Origin: Microbacterium oleivorans
Lineage (GTDB): Bacteria; Actinomycetota; Actinomycetes; Actinomycetales; Microbacteriaceae
Assembly (NCBI RefSeq): GCF_013389665.1
Contig: NZ_CP058316.1
Location: 2,542,001 to 2,606,000, forward strand
Direction of reading: 5' to 3'
Length of the DNA: 64,000 bases
Position 1 is the first letter of the stretch, and every line of letters begins with the position of its first letter. A model generated the notes under the pieces. It worked only from the letters and a program-made list of their open reading frames with translations. It searched no databases and was not told the origin of the DNA. The translations under genes and the position numbers were made by a program. Positions 26,373 to 35,600 of the stretch are shown piece after piece.

Positions 26373-27389
26373 TCAGGCGCTGCGGGGCGGGGCGGACGAG
26401 TCCCGCGCCACCAGGTCGGCGAGGCGGACGGGCGGCGCCGGGGTCGGTGTGCCCTCGATGCGCGCGATGAGCTCTTCGACGGCGTATCGTCCGGTCGCGG
26501 CGAAATCGTTGCGCACCGTGGTCAGCGGGGGATCGAAGAACTCGGCCTCGGGGATGTCGTCCACGCCGACGACGCTGACATCGGTCGGCACGGCGAGCCC
26601 CTGGCGTTTGAGCGCCAGCATCGCGCCGAGGGCCATCTGGTCGTTCGCAGCCACGACGGCCGTGCTTCGCAGCGGAGCTCCCGTGATCGCGGCGTAGCCG
26701 GAGGCCGGTGACCAGTCGCCGTGACGCGTCGGCTCGGCTTCGAGGCCCAGCCCCGCCACGGCCTCGTGGAAGGAGCGCTCGCGGCTTCGCGCGGACGACC
26801 AGTTCGGGGGGCCGGAGATGAGCATCAGACGGCGGTGGCCGAGCCCGGCGAGGTGGGCGACGAGCGCCTGCATCCCCGACTCCGAGATGCCGTGCGCGTC
26901 GTCGCTCTCGCGCTCGATCACCACGGGCACGTCGAAGCGGGCCGCGGTGACGGCGTCGCGCATCTCGTCGGTCGATACGAGGGCGAGCACGCCGGCGAGG
27001 CTGTGACTGGTGAGCTGTCCGAGCGCGTCGTCGATGGCGTGCGGATTGTGCAGGTCGACCGAGATCAGATCGAGCACGTAGCCGGCGTCGCGGGCGGCCG
27101 CCGCCGCACCCTCGGCGATGCGGCTCGGACCGACCTGCGCCGTCTCGTGGGTGAGAGCGCCGATCCGGTGCGAACGCCCCGACTTCAGGCTGCGCGCCGA
27201 CATGTTCGGTCGGTACCCGAGTTCCACGAGAGCGCGCTCGACGCGTGCGCGGGTGGCGGGTCGGATGCCCTCGTACCCGGCGAGGAACCGGCTGACCGTC
27301 TGATGCGATACCCCGGCCGACGTCGCGACGTCGTAGATGGTCGCGGGCTTGCGGCCGCCGTGGTCGGTGGGATGCGTCGTCGAGGACAT
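26373..27389 (-). CDS. LacI family transcriptional regulator
   Basis: A 338-aa LacI protein. The helix-turn-helix (ATIYDVATSAGVSHQTVSRFLAG) is at residues about 17-40, followed by the hinge YRPNMSARSLKSGRSHRIG and a periplasmic-binding-like sugar domain ending with VSVVGVDDIPEAEFFDPPLTTV. It is divergent from the GH42 gene, and two copies of a TGTTA-CG-AACA operator lie between them. It most likely represses the GH42/ABC operon and itself. ATG 27389 follows GAGGGGGG. Confidence 0.92.
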   Translation of the reverse strand: MSSTTHPTDHGGRKPATIYDVATSAGVSHQTVSRFLAGYEGIRPATRARVERALVELGYRPNMSARSLKSGRSHRIGALTHETAQVGPSRIAEGAAAAARDAGYVLDLISVDLHNPHAIDDALGQLTSHSLAGVLALVSTDEMRDAVTAARFDVPVVIERESDDAHGISESGMQALVAHLAGLGHRRLMLISGPPNWSSARSRERSFHEAVAGLGLEAEPTRHGDWSPASGYAAITGAPLRSTAVVAANDQMALGAMLALKRQGLAVPTDVSVVGVDDIPEAEFFDPPLTTVRNDFAATGRYAVEELIARIEGTPTPAPPVRLADLVARDSSAPPRSA

Positions 27390-27435
27390 CGTCCCCCCTC
27401 TCGGCAAACGGGTCGGATACGGCTCTTGACATCCC

Positions 27436-27484
27436 ATGTTATCGGCAACATAGTAGTCCGCAACGGGGATTGTTATCGGAAACA
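27436..27484. promoter_or_regulatory. Two LacI-type operators upstream of GH42 gene
   Basis: ATGTTATCGGCAACAT (27436-27451) and TGTTATCGGAAACA (27471-27484) share TGTTATCGG-N-AACA with a central CG, the usual LacI-family half-site layout. They are about 34 bp apart. A perfect version, TGTTACCGGTAACA, is at 33939-33952 before the kinase-araA genes. Confidence 0.75.
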
Positions 27485-27519
27485 TCGGAGTTTTCGGTTC
27501 CCTGCGACGACGGAGTCAC

Positions 27520-29613
27520 ATGTTCTCGCGACCGAGCCATCGCCCGACCGGCATCCTCTTCGGAGCGGCGTACTACGCCGAGTACCACCGCGACGAGCGC
27601 ACCGAGACCGACCTCGACCTCATGGTCGACGCCGGCTTCACCGTGATCCGGGTCGGCGAGTCGGTGTGGTCCACGTGGGAGCCGCGCGACGGGGAGTTCG
27701 ACCTCGACTGGCTGCAGCCCGTGCTCGACGCCGCCCACGCCCGCGGCATCCGCGTCATCCTCGGCACGCCCACCTATGCCGTGCCGCCGTGGCTGCAGAG
27801 CGCGCACCCCGAGATCGCCGGCGAGACGCGTACCGGGCAGCCGGTGCCGTGGGGCGGAAGGCAGGAGGTCGACTTCACCCACCCGGCCTTCCGGTTCCAC
27901 GCCGAGCGCATCATCCGCGCCGTCGTGTCGCGCTACGCCGACCACCCCGCCGTGATCGGGTTCCAGGTCGACAACGAGCCCGGCCTGCTGCTGCTGCACA
28001 ACCGCGGCACGTTCCGGCGGTTCGTCCGCCGGCTCGAGGCTCGCTACGGGGACGTCGACACGCTCAACCGCGAGTGGGGCCTCACGTACTGGTCGCACCG
28101 CATCGCCGACTGGTCGGAGCTGTGGACCCCCGACGGCAACACCCTGCCCGAGTACGACCTGGCCTGGCGTCGCTACCAGGCCGACCTCACCACCGAGTTC
28201 ATCGCCTGGCAGGCCGACATCGTCCGCGAGTATGCGGTGCCCGAGCAGTTCGTCACGACATGCATCGCCTACCCGCGCCGTGCGGTGGCCGACGACGACC
28301 TCGTCCGCACCCTCGACATCACCGCCGGCAATCCCTACTACGCGATGCAGGACCACCTCGATGCCGCGCAGACGCTGCCTCCCGCCTCACCGTGGACCAC
28401 GAGCGGCGTGGCCGGGCTCTTCCGGCAGGCGGACCGGCTGTTCTCGTCGAAGCAGTCGCGGTTCCTCGTCACCGAGACCGACGCGCAGTCGATCGGCGGG
28501 CCCGACTTCAACCTCCCGCCCTACCCGGGCCAACTCGCCCAGTCGGCCTTCGCCCTGATCTCGCGCGGCGCCGCGATGATCGAGTACTGGCACTGGCACA
28601 CGCTGCCCTACGGCACCGAGACCTACTGGGGCGGTGTCCTCCCGCACAGTCTGGAGCCCGGTCGGATCTACGACGAGGTCGGCGAGCTCGGCGGTCGCCT
28701 CCGGGCGATCGGTGCGGCGTTGGACGGTTTCGAGCCGGATGCCGATGTGGCCATGCTCTGGTCGAACGACAGCCGGTTCGCCTTCGAGTTCTCACCTCCC
28801 CTGGTCACCTCCGACGGAGCGCCCGACAGCGGCGCGTACACGCGGATCTTCGACACGTTCCACGCCGGCGTGATCGCGGCGGGCGCGCAGGCGCGCATCC
28901 TCCACATCGGCCAGGCGCGCGAGATCGGGGCGCGCGCCCTCGCGGAGCGCTTCCCGGTCCTCATCGCTCCGGCGCTGTACATCGCCGCCGACGCCGACCT
29001 CGATTTCCTGCGCGACTACGCCGACGCGGGCGGGCGCCTCGTGCTGGGCATCCGCACCGGCTACGCGGACGAGGAGGGCCGGGCGCGCGTCGAAGCGGCG
29101 CCGCCGCGGCTGACGGAGGCAGCCGGGGTGGGCTACTCCGAGTTCTCGAACCTGCGTCATCCCCTCGGGCTCCGCTCGGACGTCTTCCCCGCGGACGCCG
29201 CCGCGACCCTGTGGGCGGACGGGCTGATCGCCCGCGACGCCGAGGTCCTCGCCGGCTACGACCACCCGTGGTTCGGCACGTTCGCCGCCGTCGCGGAACG
29301 CCCGCACGGCGCCGGCTCGATCACGACCGTCGGCACCGTCCCCTCGCCCGAGCTGGCCGCCGCGCTCGTGGCCCGGCTGGTGCCGCATCCGCTGGCCGAT
29401 GCCCTGGCGCCCGGGCGCGCCCTGCCCGTGACCGTCTCGTCGGGGCGCACCGAGACCGGCGCGCGGGCGTGGTTCGTCTTCAACTGGGGATGGGAGCCGC
29501 AGCGGGTCGAGATCGCTGCCGCCGTCGCCGATGCCGTGACCGGCGAATCGCTCGCCGCTGGAACCGAGCTCTCGCTGCCCGCGTGGTCTACCCGGACCCT
29601 GCTCGAGCAGTGA
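27520..29613 (+). CDS. GH42 beta-galactosidase
   Basis: A 697-aa glycoside hydrolase of family 42. FGAAYYAEYH opens the barrel, the acid/base Glu lies in FQVDNEPG near residue 155 and the nucleophile Glu in LVTETDAQSIGG near residue 320. The trimerisation domain (about 400-610) and a C-terminal beta domain follow. The size is normal. GH42 enzymes release galactose, and some release L-arabinopyranose, from oligosaccharides. Linked arabinose genes suggest arabinogalactan side chains as substrate. There is no signal peptide, so it works inside the cell on imported oligosaccharides. Confidence 0.92.
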   Translation: MFSRPSHRPTGILFGAAYYAEYHRDERTETDLDLMVDAGFTVIRVGESVWSTWEPRDGEFDLDWLQPVLDAAHARGIRVILGTPTYAVPPWLQSAHPEIAGETRTGQPVPWGGRQEVDFTHPAFRFHAERIIRAVVSRYADHPAVIGFQVDNEPGLLLLHNRGTFRRFVRRLEARYGDVDTLNREWGLTYWSHRIADWSELWTPDGNTLPEYDLAWRRYQADLTTEFIAWQADIVREYAVPEQFVTTCIAYPRRAVADDDLVRTLDITAGNPYYAMQDHLDAAQTLPPASPWTTSGVAGLFRQADRLFSSKQSRFLVTETDAQSIGGPDFNLPPYPGQLAQSAFALISRGAAMIEYWHWHTLPYGTETYWGGVLPHSLEPGRIYDEVGELGGRLRAIGAALDGFEPDADVAMLWSNDSRFAFEFSPPLVTSDGAPDSGAYTRIFDTFHAGVIAAGAQARILHIGQAREIGARALAERFPVLIAPALYIAADADLDFLRDYADAGGRLVLGIRTGYADEEGRARVEAAPPRLTEAAGVGYSEFSNLRHPLGLRSDVFPADAAATLWADGLIARDAEVLAGYDHPWFGTFAAVAERPHGAGSITTVGTVPSPELAAALVARLVPHPLADALAPGRALPVTVSSGRTETGARAWFVFNWGWEPQRVEIAAAVADAVTGESLAAGTELSLPAWSTRTLLEQ

Positions 29614-29657
29614 GCCACCAAGGGATCTTTCGATCCGCACAATCACAGGAGGAAACC

Positions 29658-31007
29658 ATGAGGAACACGCGGAGAGCAGCAGCGTCGGTGCTCGGAAGCG
29701 CCGCCGTTCTGGGGCTCGTGCTCACGGGGTGCAGCCCGAGCGCGTCGGATGCCCCCTCGGGCGAGGCGGTCACCCAGGACCAGATCGACGAGGCGATGAC
29801 CACGCCCACGGAACTGACGTTCTGGACGTGGGTGCCCGACATCGAGGACGAGGTGAAGCTGTTCGAGGAGAAGTACCCCGAGATCAGCGTCACCGTGGAG
29901 AACGTCGGACAGGGCCTGCCCCACTACCAGAAGCTGCGCAGTGCGATCGAGGCGGGCGAAGGCGCCCCGGACGTCGCGCAGATCGAGTACCAGTACATCC
30001 CCTCGTTCGTGCTGGGCGAGTCGCTGCTCGACCTCACGCCGTACGGCGCCGACGACCTCTCGGGCGACTACGTCGAGTGGGCGTGGAACCAGGTGTCCCC
30101 GGGCGAGCAGGTGTGGGCGATTCCGCAGGACGTCGGCCCGATGGGCAACCTGTACCGCGAGGACATCCTCGCCCAGGCGGGCATCACCGAGCCGCCCGCC
30201 ACATGGGAGGAGTACGCGCAGGCCGCCGAGGCGGTCAAGACATCGACCGGTTCGTACATCTCCAACCTCGGCGCCACGCAGGCGGGGCAGATGATCGGCT
30301 TCTTCTGGCAGGCCGGCGTCAAGCCGTTCGGCTACGACGGGGCCGAGACGGTGACGATCGACGTCAACAGCGACGGGGCCAAGGAGGTCGCCGACTACTG
30401 GACCGATCTCATCCAGCGCGACCTCATCTCGACCGACGTCGACTTCAACGACGCCTGGTACCAGGGGCTCGCCAGCGGCAAGTACGCCGGCTGGCTGACG
30501 GCCGCGTGGGGCCCGGTGTTCCTGCAGGGCACGGCCGAGGGGACCACGGGGCTGTGGCGCGCGGCGCCGCTGCCGCAGTGGGAGGCCGGGCAGAACGTCT
30601 CGGGAAACTGGGGCGGCTCGGCCGATGCGGTGCTCGCCAGCAGCGAGAACCCCATCGCCGCGGCGATGCTCGCGCAGTTCATCAACCACGACGAGGAGTC
30701 GGCCATGCAGCTCGCGACGCAGCAGTTCCTCTACCCGCCGCAGACGTCGGTGCTCGAGGACCCCGCGTTCGTCGACCAGGAGTCGGAGTTCTACGGCGGC
30801 CAGCAGGTCAACAAGCTGTTCGCGGAGATCTCCGACACCGTCGACACGGACTTCCAGTGGCTGCCGTTCATGGACTACGTCTACTCGAGCTACGAGGAGA
30901 CGCTGGGCACGGTGATCGCCGACCGCGGTGACATCTCCGCCGCCCTCGACACCTGGCAGGACCAGCTCGTGTCGTACGCCGAAGCCCAGGGCTTCACGGT
31001 CCAGTGA
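29658..31007 (+). CDS. ABC sugar transporter substrate-binding lipoprotein
   Basis: A 449-aa family 1 solute-binding protein. A signal peptide ends in the lipobox LTGC with Cys at residue 25, so it is anchored to the outer face of the membrane. The mature part starts ELTFWTWVPDIEDEV and has the SBP_bac_1 pattern (GKYAGWLTAAWGPVFLQG). GGAGGAAACC sets ATG 29658, 44 bp after the GH42 stop. With the two permeases it would import galacto- or arabino-oligosaccharides for the GH42 enzyme. Confidence 0.93.
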   Translation: MRNTRRAAASVLGSAAVLGLVLTGCSPSASDAPSGEAVTQDQIDEAMTTPTELTFWTWVPDIEDEVKLFEEKYPEISVTVENVGQGLPHYQKLRSAIEAGEGAPDVAQIEYQYIPSFVLGESLLDLTPYGADDLSGDYVEWAWNQVSPGEQVWAIPQDVGPMGNLYREDILAQAGITEPPATWEEYAQAAEAVKTSTGSYISNLGATQAGQMIGFFWQAGVKPFGYDGAETVTIDVNSDGAKEVADYWTDLIQRDLISTDVDFNDAWYQGLASGKYAGWLTAAWGPVFLQGTAEGTTGLWRAAPLPQWEAGQNVSGNWGGSADAVLASSENPIAAAMLAQFINHDEESAMQLATQQFLYPPQTSVLEDPAFVDQESEFYGGQQVNKLFAEISDTVDTDFQWLPFMDYVYSSYEETLGTVIADRGDISAALDTWQDQLVSYAEAQGFTVQ

Positions 31008-31058
31008 GCACGTGGGGGCCCGGCTCCGGCCGGGTCCCCACTCTTCCCCAGGAGCAAC

Positions 31059-31997
31059 ATGTCCACCACGCAGACCCGAGCCGGCGCCACGCGTCGGCCC
31101 TCGACCGCGACGCGGAGGCAGCATCGTGCGGCCTACCTCTTCGTCCTTCCGTTCTTCGTCGTCTTCGTGGCGATGCTCGTCGTGCCGCTGGTCTACTCCG
31201 GCTACCTCAGCCTCTTCGAGAGACGGCTGATCGGAGGGGAGAGCTTCGTCGGCCTCGCCAACTACCTGCGCGCATTCGGCGACCCGAACTTCTGGGGCGG
31301 TCTGGGTCGGGTCGCGACGTTCCTCGTCGTGCAGGTGCCGATCATGCTCGGCCTGGCGCTGTTCTTCGCGCTCGCGCTCGACAGCGGTCGTGCCCGGGGC
31401 TCGCGCAGCGCCCGGCTCCTCATCTTCATGCCGTACGCCGTCCCGGCCGTGATCGCCACCCTCATGTGGGGCTACCTCTACGGTCCCGACTTCGGTCCGC
31501 TCGCGCAGATCGCGCGGGCCGTCGGATTCGGCACCCCCGACTTCCTGTCGCCGCAGAGCATCCTCGGCTCGATGATGAACATCGTCACGTGGGAGTTCGT
31601 CGGCTACAACATGATCATCATGTACGCGGCGCTGCGGGCGATCCCGGCCGAGCTGTACGAGGCCGCCGAGATCGACGGGGCCGGGCAGTTCCGCACCGCG
31701 TGGAGCATCAAGATCCCCGCGATCCGGCCAGCGATCATCCTCACGGTGATCTTCTCCGTCATCGGATCGTTCCAGCTCTTCAACGAACCGAGCCTTCTGA
31801 ACGCCGTCGCACCCGACGCGATCTCGAACTCGTTCACCCCGAACTACTACGCCTACAATCTCGCGTTCATCAATCAGGAGCTGAACTACGCCTCGGCCAT
31901 CGCATTCCTCCTCGGGCTCGTCATCGCCGTCGTGTCCTACGTGGTGCAGCTGGGCGAGCAGCGCCGGGAACGCCGCGAGCGAAAGGGAACGGCATGA
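31059..31997 (+). CDS. ABC sugar transporter permease (MalF-like)
   Basis: A 312-aa inner-membrane permease with six predicted helices. The first is YLFVLPFFVVFVAMLVVPLVY. The cytoplasmic EAA loop, where the ATPase docks, reads AAEIDGAGQFRTAWSIKIP. Its stop overlaps the next permease start by 4 bp. GGAGCAAC precedes the ATG. Confidence 0.93.
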   Translation: MSTTQTRAGATRRPSTATRRQHRAAYLFVLPFFVVFVAMLVVPLVYSGYLSLFERRLIGGESFVGLANYLRAFGDPNFWGGLGRVATFLVVQVPIMLGLALFFALALDSGRARGSRSARLLIFMPYAVPAVIATLMWGYLYGPDFGPLAQIARAVGFGTPDFLSPQSILGSMMNIVTWEFVGYNMIIMYAALRAIPAELYEAAEIDGAGQFRTAWSIKIPAIRPAIILTVIFSVIGSFQLFNEPSLLNAVAPDAISNSFTPNYYAYNLAFINQELNYASAIAFLLGLVIAVVSYVVQLGEQRRERRERKGTA

Positions 31998-32917
31998 CCT
32001 CCCTCGAGACCCGAGCCATCGTCACCGGTCGCACGCCCCGCGGTCGTCGCCGGCCGCGGCCGTACACGCCGCAGCGGCGCCGGAGCTGGCTGCTCACCAT
32101 CGTCCTGTGGGCCTGCGTCGCCTACTTCCTGCTCCCGCTGTGGTGGCTCACGGTGGCCTCCACGAAGGACACGTCCGCGCTGTTCTCCTCGTTCGGGCTG
32201 TGGTTCGCGCCGGAGTTCTCGTTCTTCGACAACCTCGCCGACCTGTTCACGACGCGCGGCGGGCTGTTCAGCCGCTGGATGCTGAACACCGTGCTCTATG
32301 CGGGCGTATCGGCGATCGGTGCGACGCTGCTCGCCGCGATGGCGGGCTACGCCTTCGCCAAGTACCGCTTCCCGGGCAGCTCCGCACTGTTCAGCATCAC
32401 GCTCGGTGCGATCATGATCCCGCTGACGGCGTTGGCGTTGCCGACCTACCTGCTCTTCTCCCGGGCGGGGCTGACCGATACGCCCTGGTCGATCATCATC
32501 CCCTCCCTCGTGTCGCCGTTCGGGGTGTACCTGATGCGGGTGTACGCGGCCGACGCGATCCCCGACAGCCTCATCGAGGCGGCGCGGATGGACGGGGCAG
32601 GGGAGTTCCGCATCTTCTGGCAGGTTGGCCTGCGGCTCATGGGACCGGGCCTCGTGACGGTGTTCCTGTTCTCGCTCGTGGGGACCTGGAACAACTACTT
32701 CCTCCCGCTGATCATGCTCAACTCCTCGGAGCTCTACCCGATCACCGTCGGACTCGCGCAACTGCAGGCTGCGGCGTCGGCGGGTGGCGGGTCGCAGGCG
32801 GTGTTCTCCACCGTGATCACCGGTTCGTTCGTCTCGATCCTGCCTCTCGTCATCGCCTTCCTGTTCCTTCAGCGCTACTGGCAGTCGGGTCTCGGCACCG
32901 GCGGGGTCAAGGGATGA
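31994..32917 (+). CDS. ABC sugar transporter permease (MalG-like)
   Basis: A 307-aa permease with an Arg-rich cytoplasmic N terminus of about 30 residues and six helices. The EAA loop reads EAARMDGAGEFRIFWQVGL and is followed by GPGLVTVFLFSLVGTWNNYFLPL. It pairs with the MalF-like protein. No ATPase gene is present in this operon; in actinobacteria such importers often share a common MsiK-type ATPase encoded elsewhere. Confidence 0.93.
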   Translation: MTSLETRAIVTGRTPRGRRRPRPYTPQRRRSWLLTIVLWACVAYFLLPLWWLTVASTKDTSALFSSFGLWFAPEFSFFDNLADLFTTRGGLFSRWMLNTVLYAGVSAIGATLLAAMAGYAFAKYRFPGSSALFSITLGAIMIPLTALALPTYLLFSRAGLTDTPWSIIIPSLVSPFGVYLMRVYAADAIPDSLIEAARMDGAGEFRIFWQVGLRLMGPGLVTVFLFSLVGTWNNYFLPLIMLNSSELYPITVGLAQLQAAASAGGGSQAVFSTVITGSFVSILPLVIAFLFLQRYWQSGLGTGGVKG

Positions 32918-32924
32918 CGCCCGC

Positions 32925-32936
32925 TAGCCTGGCGAG
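32925..32936 (+). promoter_or_regulatory. Leaderless -10 box for second LacI gene
   Basis: TAGCCT at 32925-32930, 6 nt, then ATG 32937. This gives the regulator its own promoter just after the permease stop. Confidence 0.5.
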
Positions 32937-33950
32937 ATGAGCGAAGCGGCGCCCGGGCGGGCACGGGCGGGCGTGCGGGACGTCGCAGCCGCGGCGGGTG
33001 TGTCGACGCAGACCGTGTCGCGCGTCATCAACGACCACCCCCACATCCGCCCCGAGACCCGCGACCGCGTGATCGCGGCGATGTCCGAGCTCGGCTACCG
33101 CGTCAACAACGCGGCCCGGGCGCTCGGCACGGCCACGACGCGGACGATCGGGGTGCTGGCGACCGACACGCACCTGTTCGGCCCGGCCGCCGGCATCGCC
33201 GCCCTGGAACGCGCCGCGCGTTCGGCCGGCCGGTGGATCGCGACGGCGTACGCCGACGGGACGGATGCCGCGAGCGTGACCGCCGCAGCCGACCACCTCC
33301 TCGTGCAGGGCGTCGACGGCATCGTGGTGGTCGCACCGCACACCGCCGCGCTCGCCGCGCTCGCCTCCGCGCGCATCGGGGTTCCCGTCGTTCCCCTCCA
33401 CGGCGAGGCGGGCGAGCCCGGGGCCGGGGGAGCGGCGCGCCAGGCGCAGGGTGCCGCCCTCGCGGTGGACCACCTCGCCGACGCCGGTCATCGTCGGATC
33501 GCCCAGGTGTCGGGCCCCGCCGAGTGGCTCGAGGCCGTGGCCCGCGACTCCGGCGTCGAGGCGGCCCTGGCGCGGCGCGGGCTGACCGCGGCCGGGCGGT
33601 GGCGCGGCGACTGGTCGGCCGGTTCCGGCGCCGCCCTCGCCGCCGAGATCGCGCCGGTGCTGCGCACGGCGGAGGCTCCGACGGCATTCGTCGTGGCCAA
33701 CGACCAGATGGCGCTCGGGCTGGTGTCGGGGCTCGCCGCGCTCGGCGTCGACGTACCCGGCGAGGTGAGCGTGGTGGGCTTCGACGATCATCCCGACGCC
33801 GCCTTCTACCGTCCGCCGCTGACCACGGTTCGACTCGACATCGCGGGTGAGGCCCGACGGTGCGTCCAGGTGCTGCTCGGCGACGACAACTCCGCGGGTC
33901 CGCAGCGACCGGAGCTCGTCGTACGTGCGTCCACCGCGTGTTACCGGTAA
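32937..33950 (+). CDS. LacI family transcriptional regulator
   Basis: A 337-aa LacI protein with helix-turn-helix VRDVAAAAGVSTQTVSRVIND at about residues 12-32, hinge YRVNNAARALGTATTRTIG and the sugar-binding core (VANDQMALGLVSGL, VSVVGFDDHPDAAFY). It differs clearly from the LacI at 26373. It has its own leaderless promoter and is followed by the kinase and araA. The last codons, TGT TAC CGG TAA, fall in a perfect TGTTACCGGTAACA operator, so the coding end doubles as a control site. It is a good candidate arabinose-operon repressor. Confidence 0.92.
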   Translation: MSEAAPGRARAGVRDVAAAAGVSTQTVSRVINDHPHIRPETRDRVIAAMSELGYRVNNAARALGTATTRTIGVLATDTHLFGPAAGIAALERAARSAGRWIATAYADGTDAASVTAAADHLLVQGVDGIVVVAPHTAALAALASARIGVPVVPLHGEAGEPGAGGAARQAQGAALAVDHLADAGHRRIAQVSGPAEWLEAVARDSGVEAALARRGLTAAGRWRGDWSAGSGAALAAEIAPVLRTAEAPTAFVVANDQMALGLVSGLAALGVDVPGEVSVVGFDDHPDAAFYRPPLTTVRLDIAGEARRCVQVLLGDDNSAGPQRPELVVRASTACYR

Positions 33951-33952
33951 CA
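33939..33952. promoter_or_regulatory. Perfect LacI-type operator at end of lacI gene
   Basis: TGTTACCGGTAACA is a perfect 14-bp palindrome. It covers the last three codons and stop of the LacI gene and lies 35 bp before the kinase start. It matches the two sites before the GH42 gene. Confidence 0.75.
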
Positions 33953-33986
33953 TGATGGAACCGCTGCACGACCAATGGAGGTATCC

Positions 33987-35582
33987 GTGAGCACCAGCGT
34001 CATCCGCGACCACATCGTCGCCGGCCGTACGAGCCTGGGTATCGAGTTCGGCTCGACCCGCATCAAGGCGTGCCTGATCGGTCCGGACCCCACCGATGTC
34101 ATCGCTACCGGGTCGCACGCGTGGGAGAACCGGTTCGAGGATCGGCGCTGGACGTACGCGCTGGAGGATGTGTGGGCGGGTCTGCAGGCCGCCTACGCGG
34201 ACCTCGTCGCGCAGGTGCGGGAGCGCTTCGACGTCACCCCCGAGACGTTCGGCGCCATCGGCGTCTCGGCCATGATGCACGGCTATCTCGCGTTCGACGC
34301 CGACGACCGCCTCCTCGTGCCCTTCCGCACGTGGCGCAACACCAGCACGGGGCCGGCCGCCGCCGAGCTGAGCGACCTGCTGGACATCAACATCCCGCTG
34401 CGCTGGTCCATCGCCCACCTCCATCAGGCCGTGATCGACGAGGAGCCGCACGTCGCCGACATCCGGCACGTCACGACACTGGCCGGCTACGTGCACGGCC
34501 GCCTGACCGGAGAGAAGGTCCTGGGGGTCGGCGACGCCTCGGGCATGTTCCCCATCGACCCCGAGACCCGCGACTACGACCAGAGCCGGATCGACCGGTA
34601 CGACGCCCGCGCCGCCGTACGCCTGCCCGGCGGGCTGCGCTCGCTCCTGCCGGTCGTGCGCGTCGCGGGGCAGCGGGCCGGCGTGCTCACCGAGGCGGGC
34701 GCGGCGCTGCTCGACCCCGCGTCGAACCTGCGGGCCGGCGTCGTGTTCTGCCCGCCCGAGGGCGATGCCGGCACGGGCATGGTGGCCACCGCCGCCGTCG
34801 CTCCGCGCACCGGCAATGTCAGCGCCGGTACGAGCATCTTCGCGATGGTCGTGCTCGAGCGCCCGCTGCAGAGCAGGCACCACGAGATCGACGTCGTCAC
34901 CACGCCCGCGGGAGACCTGGTCGCGATGGTCCACTGCAACAACGGCGCGAGCGAGTTGGCGGGCTGGGCGGGGATGTTCGAGCGCTTCGCGGCGGCATCC
35001 GGTTCGCCCCTCCCGGCCGACGCGGTCTACGACGTGCTGTTCCGCGAGGCGCTCGCGGCCGAGCCCGACGCGGGCGGACTGCTCGCGTACAACCACCTCG
35101 CCGGCGAGCCGATCGTGGGAACCGACGAGGGGCGTCCGCTGTTCGTCCGCACCCCGGACAGCCGGTTCACGCTGGGCAACGCCGTGCGTGCGCAGCTGTA
35201 CGGGGTGTTCGGTACGCTCGCGCTGGGTATGCGGGTGCTCGCGGGCGAGCAGGTCGCCATCGATCGCATGTTCGCCCACGGGGGCATGTTCCGCACTGCC
35301 GGTGTCGCGCAGCGCTTCCTCGCCGCCGCCCTCGGCGCGCCGGTGGCTGTCGGTGAGACGGCATCCGAGGGCGGTGCCTGGGGGATCGCCGTGCTCGCCG
35401 ACTACCTGTCGCACAGCGCCGACGTCGATCTCGACGGCTACCTGCGTCAGCGTGTCTTCGCCGCCGCCCCCGTCGCGGTCGCCGCCCCGGATGCCGCGGA
35501 CGCCGTGGGCTTCGCCGCCTACCTCGAACGCTACGACGCCGGACTCGCCATCGAGCGCGCCGCCGTCGCCGCCCTCTCCTGA
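33987..35582 (+). CDS. FGGY-family carbohydrate kinase, probable L-ribulokinase role
   Basis: A 531-aa sugar kinase of the FGGY family. The N-terminal ATP/sugar domain begins SLGIEFGSTRIKACLIG, has VSAMMHGYLAF, and the second domain shows GNVSAGTSIFAMVV and GGMFRTAGVAQRFLAAAL. Paired with araA directly downstream, it should phosphorylate L-ribulose, but the sequence is also close to the xylulokinase branch, so I give no symbol. GGAGG (33977-33981) 5 nt before GTG 33987 favours that start; an ATG at 33975 is the alternative. Confidence 0.88.
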   Translation: MSTSVIRDHIVAGRTSLGIEFGSTRIKACLIGPDPTDVIATGSHAWENRFEDRRWTYALEDVWAGLQAAYADLVAQVRERFDVTPETFGAIGVSAMMHGYLAFDADDRLLVPFRTWRNTSTGPAAAELSDLLDINIPLRWSIAHLHQAVIDEEPHVADIRHVTTLAGYVHGRLTGEKVLGVGDASGMFPIDPETRDYDQSRIDRYDARAAVRLPGGLRSLLPVVRVAGQRAGVLTEAGAALLDPASNLRAGVVFCPPEGDAGTGMVATAAVAPRTGNVSAGTSIFAMVVLERPLQSRHHEIDVVTTPAGDLVAMVHCNNGASELAGWAGMFERFAAASGSPLPADAVYDVLFREALAAEPDAGGLLAYNHLAGEPIVGTDEGRPLFVRTPDSRFTLGNAVRAQLYGVFGTLALGMRVLAGEQVAIDRMFAHGGMFRTAGVAQRFLAAALGAPVAVGETASEGGAWGIAVLADYLSHSADVDLDGYLRQRVFAAAPVAVAAPDAADAVGFAAYLERYDAGLAIERAAVAALS

Positions 35583-35600
35583 GAACCGAAAGAAGAAATC

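Noticed and set aside
26721-29657. N-terminal extension of the sugar-binding protein to 1428 aa
   Set aside because: The extension is an out-of-frame reading of the lacI antisense and GH42 genes. A signal peptide and GGAGGAAACC fix the start at 29658.
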